A stretch of DNA of 64,000 nucleotides from CAWEBF01 sp963807235 (GCA_963807235.1 CAWEBF010000015.1:310001-374000); one strand, 5' to 3'. Counted from the stretch's first letter, positions 44,103 to 53,617 are shown. Translations and numbers: made by a program. Notes: a model not told the origin generated them from the sequence alone.

Positions 44103-45316
44103 GCGCGGCGAAGCGCGGGTCGCGCTTGAAGGCTTCCGCCTTCGGATCGACCTGCATGAGGAGGCTGAAGCCGGACTTCTCCTCGACGGACCGTTCGAGC
44201 TCGGACCACGCTTCCTCCGCCTGACCCAGAGCCTGGCGAAACACCGCCATATGGTACGCGTCCACGTACTCGGAGCGCCGCAGCTCCTCGAGTTCCTCGA
44301 GGATTGTCGTGGCCTGGGCGACGCGGCCCATTCTCGCCAGACATCTGCCCTCGAGCGCGCGCAGCCACGGCAGGTCGGGTGACGTCACCGATGCGATCTG
44401 GTACTGGCGCAGGGCATCGTCGAGGCGGCCCGAGCACTCGAGCGCCAGCGCGTAGTTGACGCGGACGATCTGCAAATACGGATGCAGCTCCACCGCCCGT
44501 GTCCCGACGTCGATGGCGGCGTCCAGCTCGCCGCGATACACGAGGTACCTGCACCTCGAGAGCCGCCAGCGTCCCGACTAGAGGATCCATCTGGTTCCCG
44601 CGGGCCAGCATGGCAACCGCGTCGTCCAGGCGGTTCAACGTGACGTACAACAGGGCGGCGCGCACGTAGGCCGTCCCCAACGACGGCTTGTCCTCGATCG
44701 TCTTGAGCAGCTCCGTTTCGGCTTCGGCGAAGCGATGCTCGAACAAGTGCAGACCGTGTGCCCGGTTGCAGCGCAATTCAGGACGCAGTCCGCCCAGCGC
44801 GACGGCGCGCTCGTGCGCTTCGAGGAACTTGGGATACACCTCGGTCGGCGGCCGCATGCCGAAGACCGCCAGCATCAAGTAGCACGTGGACAGACCGTCG
44901 TAGGCGCGGAAGTCGCCGGGGCAGTCCGCCGCCGCGTTTTCGAAGCAACCGATCGCCAGCTCCGCGCCCTCGCGCGTCCGGCGATCCCAGAAGTGCCAGC
45001 CCTTTCGGATCAGCTGCTCCGAGGTGGGCAGCTCCAGGCAGTAGCCCGCCTTGGGCCGGTGGGTGATCCAGCGGCCATACTCGCCCAGGCTCTTCTTCAC
45101 CTCGCCGACGGTCACGTCCACGGTGTGGCGCGACACGTGCGTCCCGTCCCACGCCTCCGCAATCATCTGGTCGTGCCCCACCGCCCGGCCGTTGTGGCGC
45201 AGCAGAACGCGCAGCGCCTGAAATGCCTGGGGCCGCAGCCGCACTTCGACCCCGTCCCGGGTGATGCGGGCGTTCACGAGATCGACGACGAAGGGCCCGA
45301 AGGCGATTTCTGTCAC
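44041..45316 (-). CDS. Transcriptional regulator with OmpR/CadC-type DNA-binding domain and TPR repeats (one frameshift)
   Basis: About 425 residues. GTG at 45316 begins VTEIAFGPFVVDLVNARITR. Residues 1-95 are the winged helix (RLRPQAFQALRVLLRHNGRA, VDVTVGEVKKSLGEYGRWIT, HRPKAGYCLELP). The remainder is helical TPR-like (YPKFLEAHERAVALGGLRPE, AYVRAALLYVTLNRLDDAVA, then after a shift near 44560 MYRGELDAAIDVGTRAVELH, QYQIASVTSPDLPWLRALEG). There is no transmembrane helix, unlike CadC/ToxR. Its end overlaps the amidohydrolase gene by 62 bases, so the true stop may lie slightly earlier. A cruciform-forming repeat lies about 70 bases upstream of its start. Confidence 0.8.
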
Positions 45317-45388
45317 GCAGTGGGTTCCCGAATTTGACCCTTTTTTGCGGCTCCGATCGCGCGGCCCTCTCCTAGGATCACGCGTGGA

Positions 45389-45468
45389 TGCTGTGAACGG
45401 AAAAGGCAGACGCGCGAAGCGCCTGCCGACCACGACCGCCCGGCTCTGGCGCCGTGCCGTTCACAGCA
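45389..45468. other. Cruciform-like inverted repeat upstream of the wHTH-TPR regulator
   Basis: Outer arms TGCTGTGAACGG (45389-45400) and CCGTTCACAGCA (45457-45468) pair perfectly over 12 bases. Inside, GGCAG.CGC and GCG.CTGCC (45405-45427) form a second hairpin. It lies upstream of the minus-strand regulator and may be its operator or a small inverted-repeat element. Confidence 0.6.
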
Positions 45469-45480
45469 TACTCAACACCG

Positions 45481-45515
45481 GTCTTCAGTCTTCAGTCTTC
45501 AGTCTTCAGTCTTCA
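45481..45515. repeat. 7-bp tandem array (GTCTTCA)
   Basis: Five exact GTCTTCA units. It lies between the regulator start and the downstream cytochrome gene, about 85 bases from the nearest stop. Confidence 0.92.
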
Positions 45516-45569
45516 GTTCCGCAGTTGCTCATCTGCATCGATGGCCATTGATGAGCAGTTCCGCGCCAG

Positions 45570-46133
<564 letters not shown>

Positions 46134-46144
46134 GCGCCCATTTT

Positions 46145-46270
46145 AACGGTCTAACCAGCCCGGATCTCGAGGCTGGTTAGACAGTGCTGTTTGGCGCGCT
46201 CCGCGCGCTGGACCGTTATGCAGAGCAACAACGAGTCAGGATTCACCTTTGGGGCTGCATAACGGTCTAA
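46145..46270. repeat. Double-hairpin element C with nested inverted and direct repeats
   Basis: Hairpin 1 (46149-46182): 12-bp arms GTCTAACCAGCC and GGCTGGTTAGAC, loop of 10. The linker is AGTGCTGTTTG. Hairpin 2 (46194-46208): arms GCGCGC around TCC. A third inverted repeat follows: GACCGTTATGCAG (46211-46223) and CTGCATAACGGTC (46255-46267). AACGGTCTAA occurs as a direct repeat at both ends (46145-46154 and 46261-46270). Unlike the other elements it lies between two divergent gene starts. Confidence 0.75.
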
Positions 46271-47341
46271 TTGAACGTGGGATTTCCAATCGAGCCGCCG
46301 GTCGAACCGATGCTGGCCAAGCTGAGCGACGCCGTACCAGAGGGCGACTTCCTGTTCGAGCCCAAGTGGGACGGGTTCCGGGCCATCGTGTTTCGCGGCG
46401 CCGGTGGCGAGATCTTCACGCAGAGCCGGGATCTGCGACCACTCGATCGCTACTTCCCGGAGCTGAGCGCGATGCTGCTCGATCAGCTGCCGGATGGCTG
46501 CGTGGTGGACGGCGAGATCGTCATCGCCACTCCCGACGGCCTGGACTTCGACGCGCTGCAGATGCGGCTCCACCCCGCGGCCTCACGGGTCGCGAAACTC
46601 GCCCGCGACACGCCGTCGTCGTTCGTGGCGTTCGATGTGCTCGCCGCCGGCGGCACGGATCTTCGCGGACGGCCCCAACGCGATCGCAGGGCCGAGCTCG
46701 AACGGCTCCTGGGGCGCGCTCGGCCGCCGGTGCATCTGACCCCGCTGACGCGCGATCGCGCGCAGGCGATCGAGTGGCTGGCGCAGTTCGAGGGCGCCGG
46801 GCTCGACGGCGTCATCGCCAAGCCGACCGGCGGCGCGTACCAGCCGGGCAAGCGGGCGATGCTCAAGATCAAGCACGCGCGCACGGCCGACTGCGTGGTC
46901 GCCGGCTTCCGCTGGCACAAGACAGGGCCCAACGAGCTGGTCGGCTCGCTGCTGCTCGGCCTGTACGACGACTCCGGCCAGCTGCACCACGTCGGTGTCA
47001 CGTCGTCGTTCACGATGGCGGTACGGCGGCAGCTCGCCACGGAGCTGGAGCCGCTGCGGAAGGGCGCGATGGAGGCCCATCCCTGGCGCGCGTGGGCGGC
47101 GAGCGAGGGCGCGACGCGCATGCCGGGGGGACAGAGCCGGTGGAGCGCCGGCAAGGATCTCTCGTGGGAGCCGCTGCGGATCGAGCGGGTCTGCGAGGTG
47201 AAGTACGACCACATGCAGGGCGACCGGTTCCGGCACGCGGCGGTGTTCGAACGCTGGCGCCCTGATCGGCAGCCGCAGGACTGCCGCTACGACCAGCTGG
47301 AGGTCACGACCCCTTTCGAGCTCGAGAAGGTCTTCGGCTAG
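46271..47341 (+). CDS. ligD: ATP-dependent DNA ligase, LigD ligase-domain type
   Basis: 356 residues from TTG 46271; the GTG codon at 46277 is an alternative. The nucleotidyltransferase domain has the AMP-accepting lysine in FLFEPKWDGFRAIVFR near residue 32, VVDGEIVIATPDG, LDGVIAKPTGGAYQPGKRAM and LKIKHARTADCVVAGFRW (motif V). The OB-fold domain ends ERVCEVKYDHMQGDRFRHAA (motif VI region). This is a stand-alone ligase module of the bacterial non-homologous end-joining type. The polymerase module is the convergent next gene, and the two stop codons overlap in one palindrome. No Ku gene is in the window. Confidence 0.9.
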   Translation: MNVGFPIEPPVEPMLAKLSDAVPEGDFLFEPKWDGFRAIVFRGAGGEIFTQSRDLRPLDRYFPELSAMLLDQLPDGCVVDGEIVIATPDGLDFDALQMRLHPAASRVAKLARDTPSSFVAFDVLAAGGTDLRGRPQRDRRAELERLLGRARPPVHLTPLTRDRAQAIEWLAQFEGAGLDGVIAKPTGGAYQPGKRAMLKIKHARTADCVVAGFRWHKTGPNELVGSLLLGLYDDSGQLHHVGVTSSFTMAVRRQLATELEPLRKGAMEAHPWRAWAASEGATRMPGGQSRWSAGKDLSWEPLRIERVCEVKYDHMQGDRFRHAAVFERWRPDRQPQDCRYDQLEVTTPFELEKVFG

Positions 47342-47399
47342 CGACGCTTCGCGTCGCTAGCGTTCGGCACAGTGTCTTTTTGCCCGCGCTTCGCGCGGG
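47337..47399. repeat. Double-hairpin element D
   Basis: Hairpin 1 (47337-47361): arms GCTAGCGACGC and GCGTCGCTAGC around TTC. It contains the TAG stops of both convergent genes. The linker is GTTCGGCACAGTGTCTTTTTG. Hairpin 2 (47383-47399): arms CCCGCGC and GCGCGGG around TTC. Confidence 0.82.
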
Positions 47400-48654
47400 G
47401 GGGCCAGTCGTTCAGGTCGTCGTCGGGGTCCAGCGCTTCCTGCGGCGGGCGCAGCGCCTCCGGCACGTGCTGCAAGTTGACGCGGATGCGCGTCCACGTG
47501 GTGGACCGGCCCCGCATCGCGTCCACGAGCACGTCCGCCGGCTCGAGGTGCGCGCTCGCCTCCGGATGGCGAGCCTTCCACCGCTCGAGGCCCGCCAGCG
47601 CGTCCGCCTTGCCGCGCGCCCTCCCGATTTCGATCAGGGGCCGGCTGGGCACGCGCCGTTTCGAGGGCGCCACGCGAGGCGCCTCGCCCGGCTGCTTGCG
47701 GTAGTGCGGTGGCCAGGGCGCGTCGCCGAGCCCCTCCTTCTCCTGGCGCGCCGAGAGATCGAGCAGTGCCTCCAGGCTTCCGGCCGAGTCGTCGATGTCG
47801 CGGTGGCGATCGCCGACCTCGGCAAACCGCGCGGGCATCGTGCGCAGCGTGAAGTCGGCCGGCTCGCAGGAACCGACCTCGTCCCACCCCAGCGGGGCCG
47901 AGACGCGCGCGTCGGGCTTGGGGCGCACCGAATAGGCGGCGGCGATCGTCCGATCTTTCGCGTTCTGGTTGTAGTCGAGGAACACGCCGTGGCGCTCCTC
48001 TTTCCACCACTTGCTGGTCGCCAGCGACGGTGCGCGGCGTTCCACCTCGCGGGCCAGGGCGAGGGCGGCCCGGCGCACGTCGCCGAATCCCCACCGCCGT
48101 TCGATGCGCACGTAGATGTGCATGCCGCGTGACCCGGACGTCTTGGGCCACCCAACCAGCCCCAGATCGGTGAGCGTCGCCCGCACGACGCCGGCCACCT
48201 CGCGAACCTGCGGCCACTCGATACCTGGCACGGGATCGAGATCGATGCGCATCTCGTCGGGGTGATCGAGGTCATCCGCGCGCACGGGGTGCGGATGCAG
48301 CTCGAGGCACGCCAGGTTGGCCATCCAGACGAGCGCGGCGGCATCACGCGGCACGACTTCCTTGGCCGTTCGGCCGGACGGAAACGACAGCTCGACGACC
48401 TCGATCCACGGCGGGCGGGACTCCGGGGCCCGCTTCTGGTAGAAGGACTCCTCGTCGATGCCGTTGGGGAATCGCAGCAGCATGTTCGGCCGGCCCCCGG
48501 CCCCGCGCAGCGCGCCGTCTGCCACCGCGACGTAGTACCGGGCGAGATCCAGCTTGGTGTATCCGGCCTGCGGAAAGAGGACCTTCCGCGGATTCGACAC
48601 CGGCACTTCGCGGCCGCCGACAACGAGGAGCTCTTTTTCCGGTGTAGTGCCCAC
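47338..48654 (-). CDS. ligD: LigD polymerase/primase-domain protein
   Basis: 438 residues from GTG 48654. This is the archaeo-eukaryotic primase-like polymerase module of bacterial end joining. It contains VSNPRKVLFPQAGYTKLDLA, YYVAVADGALRG and the LACLELHPHPVRADDLDHPD block. The catalytic acidic motif is MRIDLDPVPGIEW near residue 137, and the nucleotide-binding motif is WPKTSGSRGMHIYVRIERRW. GVFLDYNQNAKDRTIAAAYS follows. The C-terminal 120 residues add LEALLDLSARQEKEG and a basic region. The gene is uninterrupted. A phosphoesterase domain was not seen in either LigD gene. Confidence 0.9.
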   Translation of the reverse strand: MGTTPEKELLVVGGREVPVSNPRKVLFPQAGYTKLDLARYYVAVADGALRGAGGRPNMLLRFPNGIDEESFYQKRAPESRPPWIEVVELSFPSGRTAKEVVPRDAAALVWMANLACLELHPHPVRADDLDHPDEMRIDLDPVPGIEWPQVREVAGVVRATLTDLGLVGWPKTSGSRGMHIYVRIERRWGFGDVRRAALALAREVERRAPSLATSKWWKEERHGVFLDYNQNAKDRTIAAAYSVRPKPDARVSAPLGWDEVGSCEPADFTLRTMPARFAEVGDRHRDIDDSAGSLEALLDLSARQEKEGLGDAPWPPHYRKQPGEAPRVAPSKRRVPSRPLIEIGRARGKADALAGLERWKARHPEASAHLEPADVLVDAMRGRSTTWTRIRVNLQHVPEALRPPQEALDPDDDLNDWPPRAKRGQKDTVPNASDAKRR

Positions 48655-48706
48655 GCCCTGCTGATTGTAGACAGGCGGTGGCCCGGTTTCTGCAGCACCG
48701 AAGGGC

Positions 48707-49707
48707 ATGTCCGGCCGGCGCACGGTCCAGCTGGCGCTCGTGCTCACGGTCATCGGGGCACTGGCCTCGGCGTGCGCGGCCAGACCGCGGGCGAGCCAAC
48801 GATAACGGTGAGGCCGGCGGCGGTCGAGGGTATCGCGCCGAACACGCTGATGCTCCCCAATGTCCCGGCGTCTGTGAAGTTCGCGGTCATCGGCGACAGC
48901 GGCCGCGGTACACGCCAGCAGCGCGAGGTGGCGAATCAGATGGTGCGCTATCGCCAGCAGTTCGAGTTCCCGTTCACGATCATGCTCGGCGACAACCTCT
49001 ACGAGGGCACGGCCACGCCCGACGACTACCGCGCGAAGTTCGAGGAGCCGTACAAGACCCTGATCGACGACGGCGTCTCGTTCTATGCGGTGCTGGGCAA
49101 CCACGACGACCCACGTCAGATCCACTACGAGCGGTTCAACATGAACGGCCGGCGCTACTACTCCTTCACGCCGCCTGGAAACGTCCTGGCCGGCATCACG
49201 ACCTCGGTCGAGTTCTTCGCCATCGACTCGACCTATCTGGACCGGGAGCAGTTGGCGTGGCTGGACAAGCGGCTTGCCCGATCGACGGCGGACTGGAAGA
49301 TATGCTTCCTCCACCACCCGATGTACACCTCCGGCCGGTACCGCCTCGCATCGCTGGCCCAACGCGCGGCCCTCGAATCCCTCTTCGTCACACACAAGGT
49401 GAACGTGGTCTTCTCGGGCCACGAGCACATTTACCAGCGCTCGAGGCTGCAGCGCGGCATCCAGTACTTCGTCAGCGGTGGCGCCGGATCGCTGCGCCGC
49501 GGCGACGGCATCCTGTCGCCGTATATCGCCCGGAGCTACTCCGGCGACTATCACTTCATGCTGGTCGAGATCGAGAACGGCGACCTGCACTTCCAGGCCG
49601 TCTCGCGGACCGGCCGGACGATCGATGCCGGCACGCTGTCCCACACGAGCCGCCCGCCGGCGGCGCCCGCGCGAATCACGGCGCTGGGCACGGTGGGCCG
49701 TCGGTGA
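48707..49707 (+). CDS. Lipoprotein metallophosphoesterase (N-terminal frameshift)
   Basis: About 330 residues. ATG 48707 opens a signal with a lipobox-like end (ALVLTVIGALASACAARP). The frame shifts near 48800. The calcineurin-like core then contains VKFAVIGDSGRGTRQQREVA, IMLGDNLYEG, FYAVLGNHDDPRQIHYERF, KICFLHHPMYTSG and VVFSGHEHIYQRS, the ordered metal-binding motifs of the family. Membrane-anchored phosphatase or phosphodiesterase activity is expected, with unknown substrate. It is convergent with the kinase-like gene; their 3' ends overlap by 32 bases. Confidence 0.88.
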
Positions 49708-50834
49708 TCATCGCCAGCCGGATTCGGAAGGCGCGCACCCACTCGGATACGGGCCGCGCGTCCTTGAACAGACCACGCTTCTGATCGAAGCGGGCGCCGG
49801 CGAACAGATCGGCGATCTGCTCCTCGGACAGCTGACGCAGTCGTTCCACGAGAAACTGCCGGCCGGGCTCGCTGACGTGCGTGTCTCGGAACGTCGCGCC
49901 GCTGTATGGAAGCGCGGCCATCGTCAGGCGGCACGACGCGCGATCGCCCCAGATCGAGGTCGTGGCCCAGCCATCGAGGTCGACTTTTCGCGGGCCGAAG
50001 GCCGCGCCGAGATCCTGCATGATCAGCATGGGCTCCTGACACGGCGCGCCGTCGGGCCACTGGCGGCTCACGCAGACCATCCGCTGGTTGTCGGCCTTGT
50101 TGTCCCAGTGCGCCAGAAAGGCGGCGAGCAGCCGCAGCGCGTCTACCTGCGCTCGCGGTGCGCCACCCTTCGAGCCGGGTCCACCTGGTCCAGTTCGTGG
50201 AAAGGCCCATCCCTGCTGGCTCGCAGTCTCGATCGGCCGGCCGTCGTACTTGCGCTCGACGGCTACCCATTCGTAGTCCTGGAAGTGCCCGTAGTCCACG
50301 GCGTGCTCGAAAAGCGGACCCACGTGGACGACGCCCACGGCTTTCATCATCGCGAAGGGATCGGCGGGACAGCCGTAGCAGCGGAGGCGTTCGACCAGCG
50401 TGACGGTGTCGGCCGGGAAGCCGAGCGCGCTCACCAGCCGCGTGGCCGCGGCCTCGGAGGGGATCTCCGAACCCGTGCCGTACTTGACCCGAATCTCCTC
50501 GCCCCCATCCAGCACACAGTCGAACTTCGGCGTCGTACCACCGAGGCGGGTGACCACAAACCGGCACGAGATTTCCTTGGTGTGCTGAGCACGGAACGAG
50601 GCCTTTGCGATAGCCGTCGCCGGCGGACGCCACACGTGCGCGCGGCTCAACGGCGTCGTTCCGCAAGTCCTCGGAGACGATCCGCTCCTCCGCGGAACGA
50701 GGGATCGGTGCCTCCGCCGCGGCTTCAATCGCACGTTCGCTCTCGACGACCGCCGGATCGGTTTTCTGCAACGCGACCCACACGGCAGCCGCACCCACCG
50801 TCACTGCTATTGCCGCGAACGCACCTCGAACCAC
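49676..50834 (-). CDS. Exported protein with HipA/PI3K-like kinase pattern (one frameshift)
   Basis: About 385 residues. It begins with a signal or anchor helix (FAAIAVTVGAAAVWVALQKT). The frame shifts near 50610. The core reads EIRVKYGTGSEIPSEAAATR (possible ATP-binding lysine and salt-bridge glutamate), LVSALGFPADTVTLVERLRC, LRLLAAFLAHWDNKADNQRM (a catalytic-loop-like Asp..Asn) and LIMQDLGAAFGPRKVDL (a DFG-like metal-binding Asp). The spacing matches atypical kinases of the HipA/PI3K type, but no database comparison was possible. Several cysteines (RLRCYGCPAD, VCVSRQWPDGAPC) fit an oxidising compartment. Confidence 0.6.
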
Positions 50835-50851
50835 GAGATGTTCAGTGCAAT

Positions 50852-50880
50852 CGACGGACCAGCTGCAAGCTGGTCCGTCG
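50852..50880. terminator. Perfect hairpin between two minus-strand genes
   Basis: 13-bp arms CGACGGACCAGCT and AGCTGGTCCGTCG around GCA, 22 bases after the stop of the DUF1501 gene. No T-run follows on the minus strand, so it may act as a weak or factor-dependent terminator or protect the mRNA 3' end. Confidence 0.45.
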
Positions 50881-50901
50881 TGTTGAGCTTGGAACGAGTG
50901 T

Positions 50902-52077
50902 CTACGCCATCAAGGCGGGGATGGCGCGCGCAGTTGCTGAGTTGGGAAACACGCGGTCCAGCTGGGCCGGCGTGAGGTCGAAGGCGGCGGCGACGACCGT
51001 CTTGAGGAGCGCGCGCGTGTCGAGGGTCGGCTTCAGATCGCGGCCTTCGAAGAGCGCGTTCGCAGCCAGCCCCGGCCAGTCAGCCACGACCGAGGATCGC
51101 GCCAGGCGCGGGCCGAGCACGAACCCCGCCCCGGCGGTGCCGTGATCGGTGCCGCGTGTGCCGTTGGGGCGCGCCGTGCGGCCGAACTCGGTCATCACGA
51201 CCACGGTGGTGGAATCCCAGGCGGGTCCCATCTCGGTGCGGAAAGTAACCAGGCCTTCAGCCAGCTGGCCCAGCAACCGGTCGAGTGCACCGCCGGCCAG
51301 ACCCTGGTTCGCGTGTGTGTCCCAGCCGCTGAGCTCCATGGCCGCCACGTTGGGGCCTCCATCGGTGCGAAGAATCCGGGCGGCCGCCGTCATGAGCGCC
51401 ACGGCGCCGTCGCGGCGCGCGCGGCCTCGTGCCATCGCTTCCTCCCCCACCATCTCCTGCTGCGCAATCGCGGCCTCGAACCGGTTGTGCAGCACGGCGT
51501 CGGCTCGGTACAGCGCCGCCAGGCGTTCGCGGAAGCTGTCGTCCACCACGCCGAGTTGTGTCGGCGACCAGCTCTGCACGTCATAGGTGCCGGTCAGCGA
51601 CAACGGCATGCCCGCGGCGATGGCAATGCCCGCTCGCGTGCCCGACATCGCCTGCAGCAGGCGGTTCAGCCATCCGTCCGACGAGCCGAGCGGCTTGTCG
51701 AGGCCCGACTCCAGGATCGCCTGGCCGTCGAAGTGGCTGCGCGTGCGGTGCGGGATGGCCATGGCGTGCGCCACGGCCAGCTGGCCCTGGTCCCAGAACG
51801 TCCGCAGCGGTGCCAGACCCGGCGCCAGACCGAAGGTGTCGTCCAGCATCGACAGCGCGGACGCGTCGTAGGCGAAGCCCTCGCGCAGGCTGCGGTACGA
51901 CGGATCGCCGGCGGGCACCACGGCCGCCAGCCCGTCGAAGCCGCCGCGCAACAGCAGGAAGACGAAGCGGCCCGGCTGTCGCACCTGGCCGAATGCCACC
52001 GACGGCAGGGCGAATGTCGCCAACCCGCCGTAGCACATCGACTGGACGAACGCGCGACGATGCATCTGCGAGCTCAC
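50902..52077 (-). CDS. DUF1501 secreted protein
   Basis: 391 residues from GTG 52077, or 387 from ATG 52065. The N-terminus MHRRAFVQSMCYGGLATFAL looks like a twin-arginine signal. The sulfatase-like DUF1501 fold shows FVFLLLRGGFDGLAAVVPAG, LDDTFGLAPGLAPLRTFWDQ, VAHAMAIPHRTRSHFDGQAI, MELSGWDTHANQG, VVVMTEFGRTARPNGTRGTD and HGTAGAGFVLGPRL, the usual conserved blocks. It ends with a helical region (LKTVVAAAFDLTPAQLDRVF). It always pairs with DUF1800, and that gene lies three bases upstream. Function unknown. Confidence 0.92.
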   Translation of the reverse strand: MSSQMHRRAFVQSMCYGGLATFALPSVAFGQVRQPGRFVFLLLRGGFDGLAAVVPAGDPSYRSLREGFAYDASALSMLDDTFGLAPGLAPLRTFWDQGQLAVAHAMAIPHRTRSHFDGQAILESGLDKPLGSSDGWLNRLLQAMSGTRAGIAIAAGMPLSLTGTYDVQSWSPTQLGVVDDSFRERLAALYRADAVLHNRFEAAIAQQEMVGEEAMARGRARRDGAVALMTAAARILRTDGGPNVAAMELSGWDTHANQGLAGGALDRLLGQLAEGLVTFRTEMGPAWDSTTVVVMTEFGRTARPNGTRGTDHGTAGAGFVLGPRLARSSVVADWPGLAANALFEGRDLKPTLDTRALLKTVVAAAFDLTPAQLDRVFPNSATARAIPALMA

Positions 52078-52079
52078 GG

Positions 52080-53528
52080 TTACCTCCACTGGAACGCGGG
52101 CCCGGCGAGCGCCAGGGCGATGCGTTCGTCTCTGCTGATGGACGTGTCGGCCAGCATGGACGACAGTGGCGTCGCGGAGGACGCGTCCACGACGCCCAGC
52201 AGCGATGTGGGATCGACGTCGCGGACACCAGGCCGCCGGGCCATCGAGCGCGCCAGCTCGCCCCGGTTGAGCAGCGAATCCGGGTCGGCCCATTCCTGCA
52301 TGGTGTCGCCGTAGCCCTTGGGCGCGGCCGGAGACCACAGCGGCTGCCGCAGCTGACGCAGCAGCGGACCCACGTTCTCGTTCACGTCGGTCGTCCCCAG
52401 TGCCCGCAGCACCGCCACCAGCCAATCCTGCGGTGTGCGGAACTTCCGCTTGTCCTCCTGCCAGGCGTCGGGCAGATCGATCAGCGCGCCCGCCACGGCC
52501 CGCAGGTCGCCGCCGCTCGAACGAAACGTCTCCGCCACGCGGTCCACGGCCGCCGCCGGCGGCTCGTCGCTCACGAAGTGCGCGACCAGCTTGCGGGCCA
52601 CGAAGCGCGCGGTGGATGGATGCGCGCAGAGCACCTTGATGGCGCGCTCCGCCTCGCCCGCACCGTCCTCGCCATAGCGTGTGCCGAGCAGCGTCTTGGC
52701 GCCGGGCTCGTGCAACGCCTCCCGAAAGACGAACCGGATCGGACCGTCGGGCGATGGGGCCCGATCGCGCGCTCCCCGGCCGCGACGACCGCCTCCCACG
52801 CGCATCGCGGCAGCCGCGCCAGGGCCGGCGATACCGTCGATGGTCCAACCCGTGAGCATTCGTGCCAGCTCCTGGACGTCCTGCTGGGTGTAACCGCCAT
52901 CGACGCCCAGCGTGTGCAGCTCCAGCAGCTCACGCGCGTAGTTCTCGTTCAGGCCGCGCCGCGTCGTGGCCTGGGGCTGCCCGGCCCGCTGACGGCCGGC
53001 GCCTTGGCCGAGCGTCGCCAGCTGCGAGGCTGGACCGATCGACTGGAAGTTGTCCAGGTAGGCCAGCATCGCCGGATGCCTGGCGGAGGCCAGCACCATG
53101 TCCTCGAAGCGGCCCAGCACGTGAGGGCGAATGACGTCGCGCTCGTAGCTGCCGGCCAGCGGGGCCACCAGCACCTTGGCGCCCACGGACACACAGAGAT
53201 GATTCGACCAGAAGGCCACCAGCCGTTCGACGAACGGCCGCTCGGTGGTCACGCGCGCGTTGAGCGCCTGCCGCTGTTCCGCCGCCGCGACCTGCTGGAG
53301 GCGACGCCGCGCCTGGCGGCGTTCGGCATCATCCCCCTGCGCCAGCTGACGAAAGCCACGCACGGCATCGGCGACGGCCTCGGGGTCGGCGCCGGCCGGC
53401 GGCGTCAGGCGGGGCGCGTCGCCGCGCAGCTGCGACCGAAGCCAGCCGCGCGGGTCCGAGAGGCGGCGGGCCTCCCCCACCCGGGCGCCCAAGCCGAATC
53501 GATTGAGGGCTCGAAGGGCAGCGTCCAT
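52080..53528 (-). CDS. DUF1800 protein
   Basis: 482 residues, uninterrupted. It begins ALRALNRFGLGARVGEARRL, then VERLVAFWSNHLCVSVGAK, GSYERDVIRPHVLGRFEDMV, SARHPAMLAYLDNFQSIGP, NENYARELLELHTLGVDGGY, DVQELARMLTGW and LCAHPSTARFVARKLVAHFV, all DUF1800 hallmarks. No signal peptide is obvious, although its partner DUF1501 protein appears to be exported by the Tat route, so it may travel as a passenger. Role unknown. Confidence 0.92.
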   Translation of the reverse strand: MDAALRALNRFGLGARVGEARRLSDPRGWLRSQLRGDAPRLTPPAGADPEAVADAVRGFRQLAQGDDAERRQARRRLQQVAAAEQRQALNARVTTERPFVERLVAFWSNHLCVSVGAKVLVAPLAGSYERDVIRPHVLGRFEDMVLASARHPAMLAYLDNFQSIGPASQLATLGQGAGRQRAGQPQATTRRGLNENYARELLELHTLGVDGGYTQQDVQELARMLTGWTIDGIAGPGAAAAMRVGGGRRGRGARDRAPSPDGPIRFVFREALHEPGAKTLLGTRYGEDGAGEAERAIKVLCAHPSTARFVARKLVAHFVSDEPPAAAVDRVAETFRSSGGDLRAVAGALIDLPDAWQEDKRKFRTPQDWLVAVLRALGTTDVNENVGPLLRQLRQPLWSPAAPKGYGDTMQEWADPDSLLNRGELARSMARRPGVRDVDPTSLLGVVDASSATPLSSMLADTSISRDERIALALAGPAFQWR

Positions 53529-53585
53529 ACATCAGGTCTGACGGCGGCAAGGCCCCAGTGGTTGCCTTGCCGCCCAACGGCGCTG

Positions 53586-53613
53586 TTGGTCGTTAGTCGT
53601 TAGTCGTCTGTCG
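53586..53613. repeat. 7-bp tandem array (TTAGTCG)
   Basis: Four heptamers: TTGGTCG, TTAGTCG twice, TCTGTCG. It lies between the tandem hydrolase stop and the DUF1800 start, and is followed four bases later by a second array with another unit. Confidence 0.85.
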
Positions 53614-53617
53614 TTCG

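Noticed and set aside
46145..46270. attC site of an integron
   Set aside because: Arms resemble GTCTAAC and GTTAGAC, but there is no attC-like asymmetry, no cassette array and no integrase in the window. Kept only as an alternative.
50852..50880. Fifth member of the double-hairpin family
   Set aside because: The loop is GCA, there is no second hairpin, and the linker resemblance (AGTGTCT) lies at the end of the DUF1501 reading frame.
51429..53603. A 724-residue plus-strand frame over the DUF1501/DUF1800 pair
   Set aside because: Arg/Pro-rich shadow frame; both minus-strand genes are intact and recognisable.
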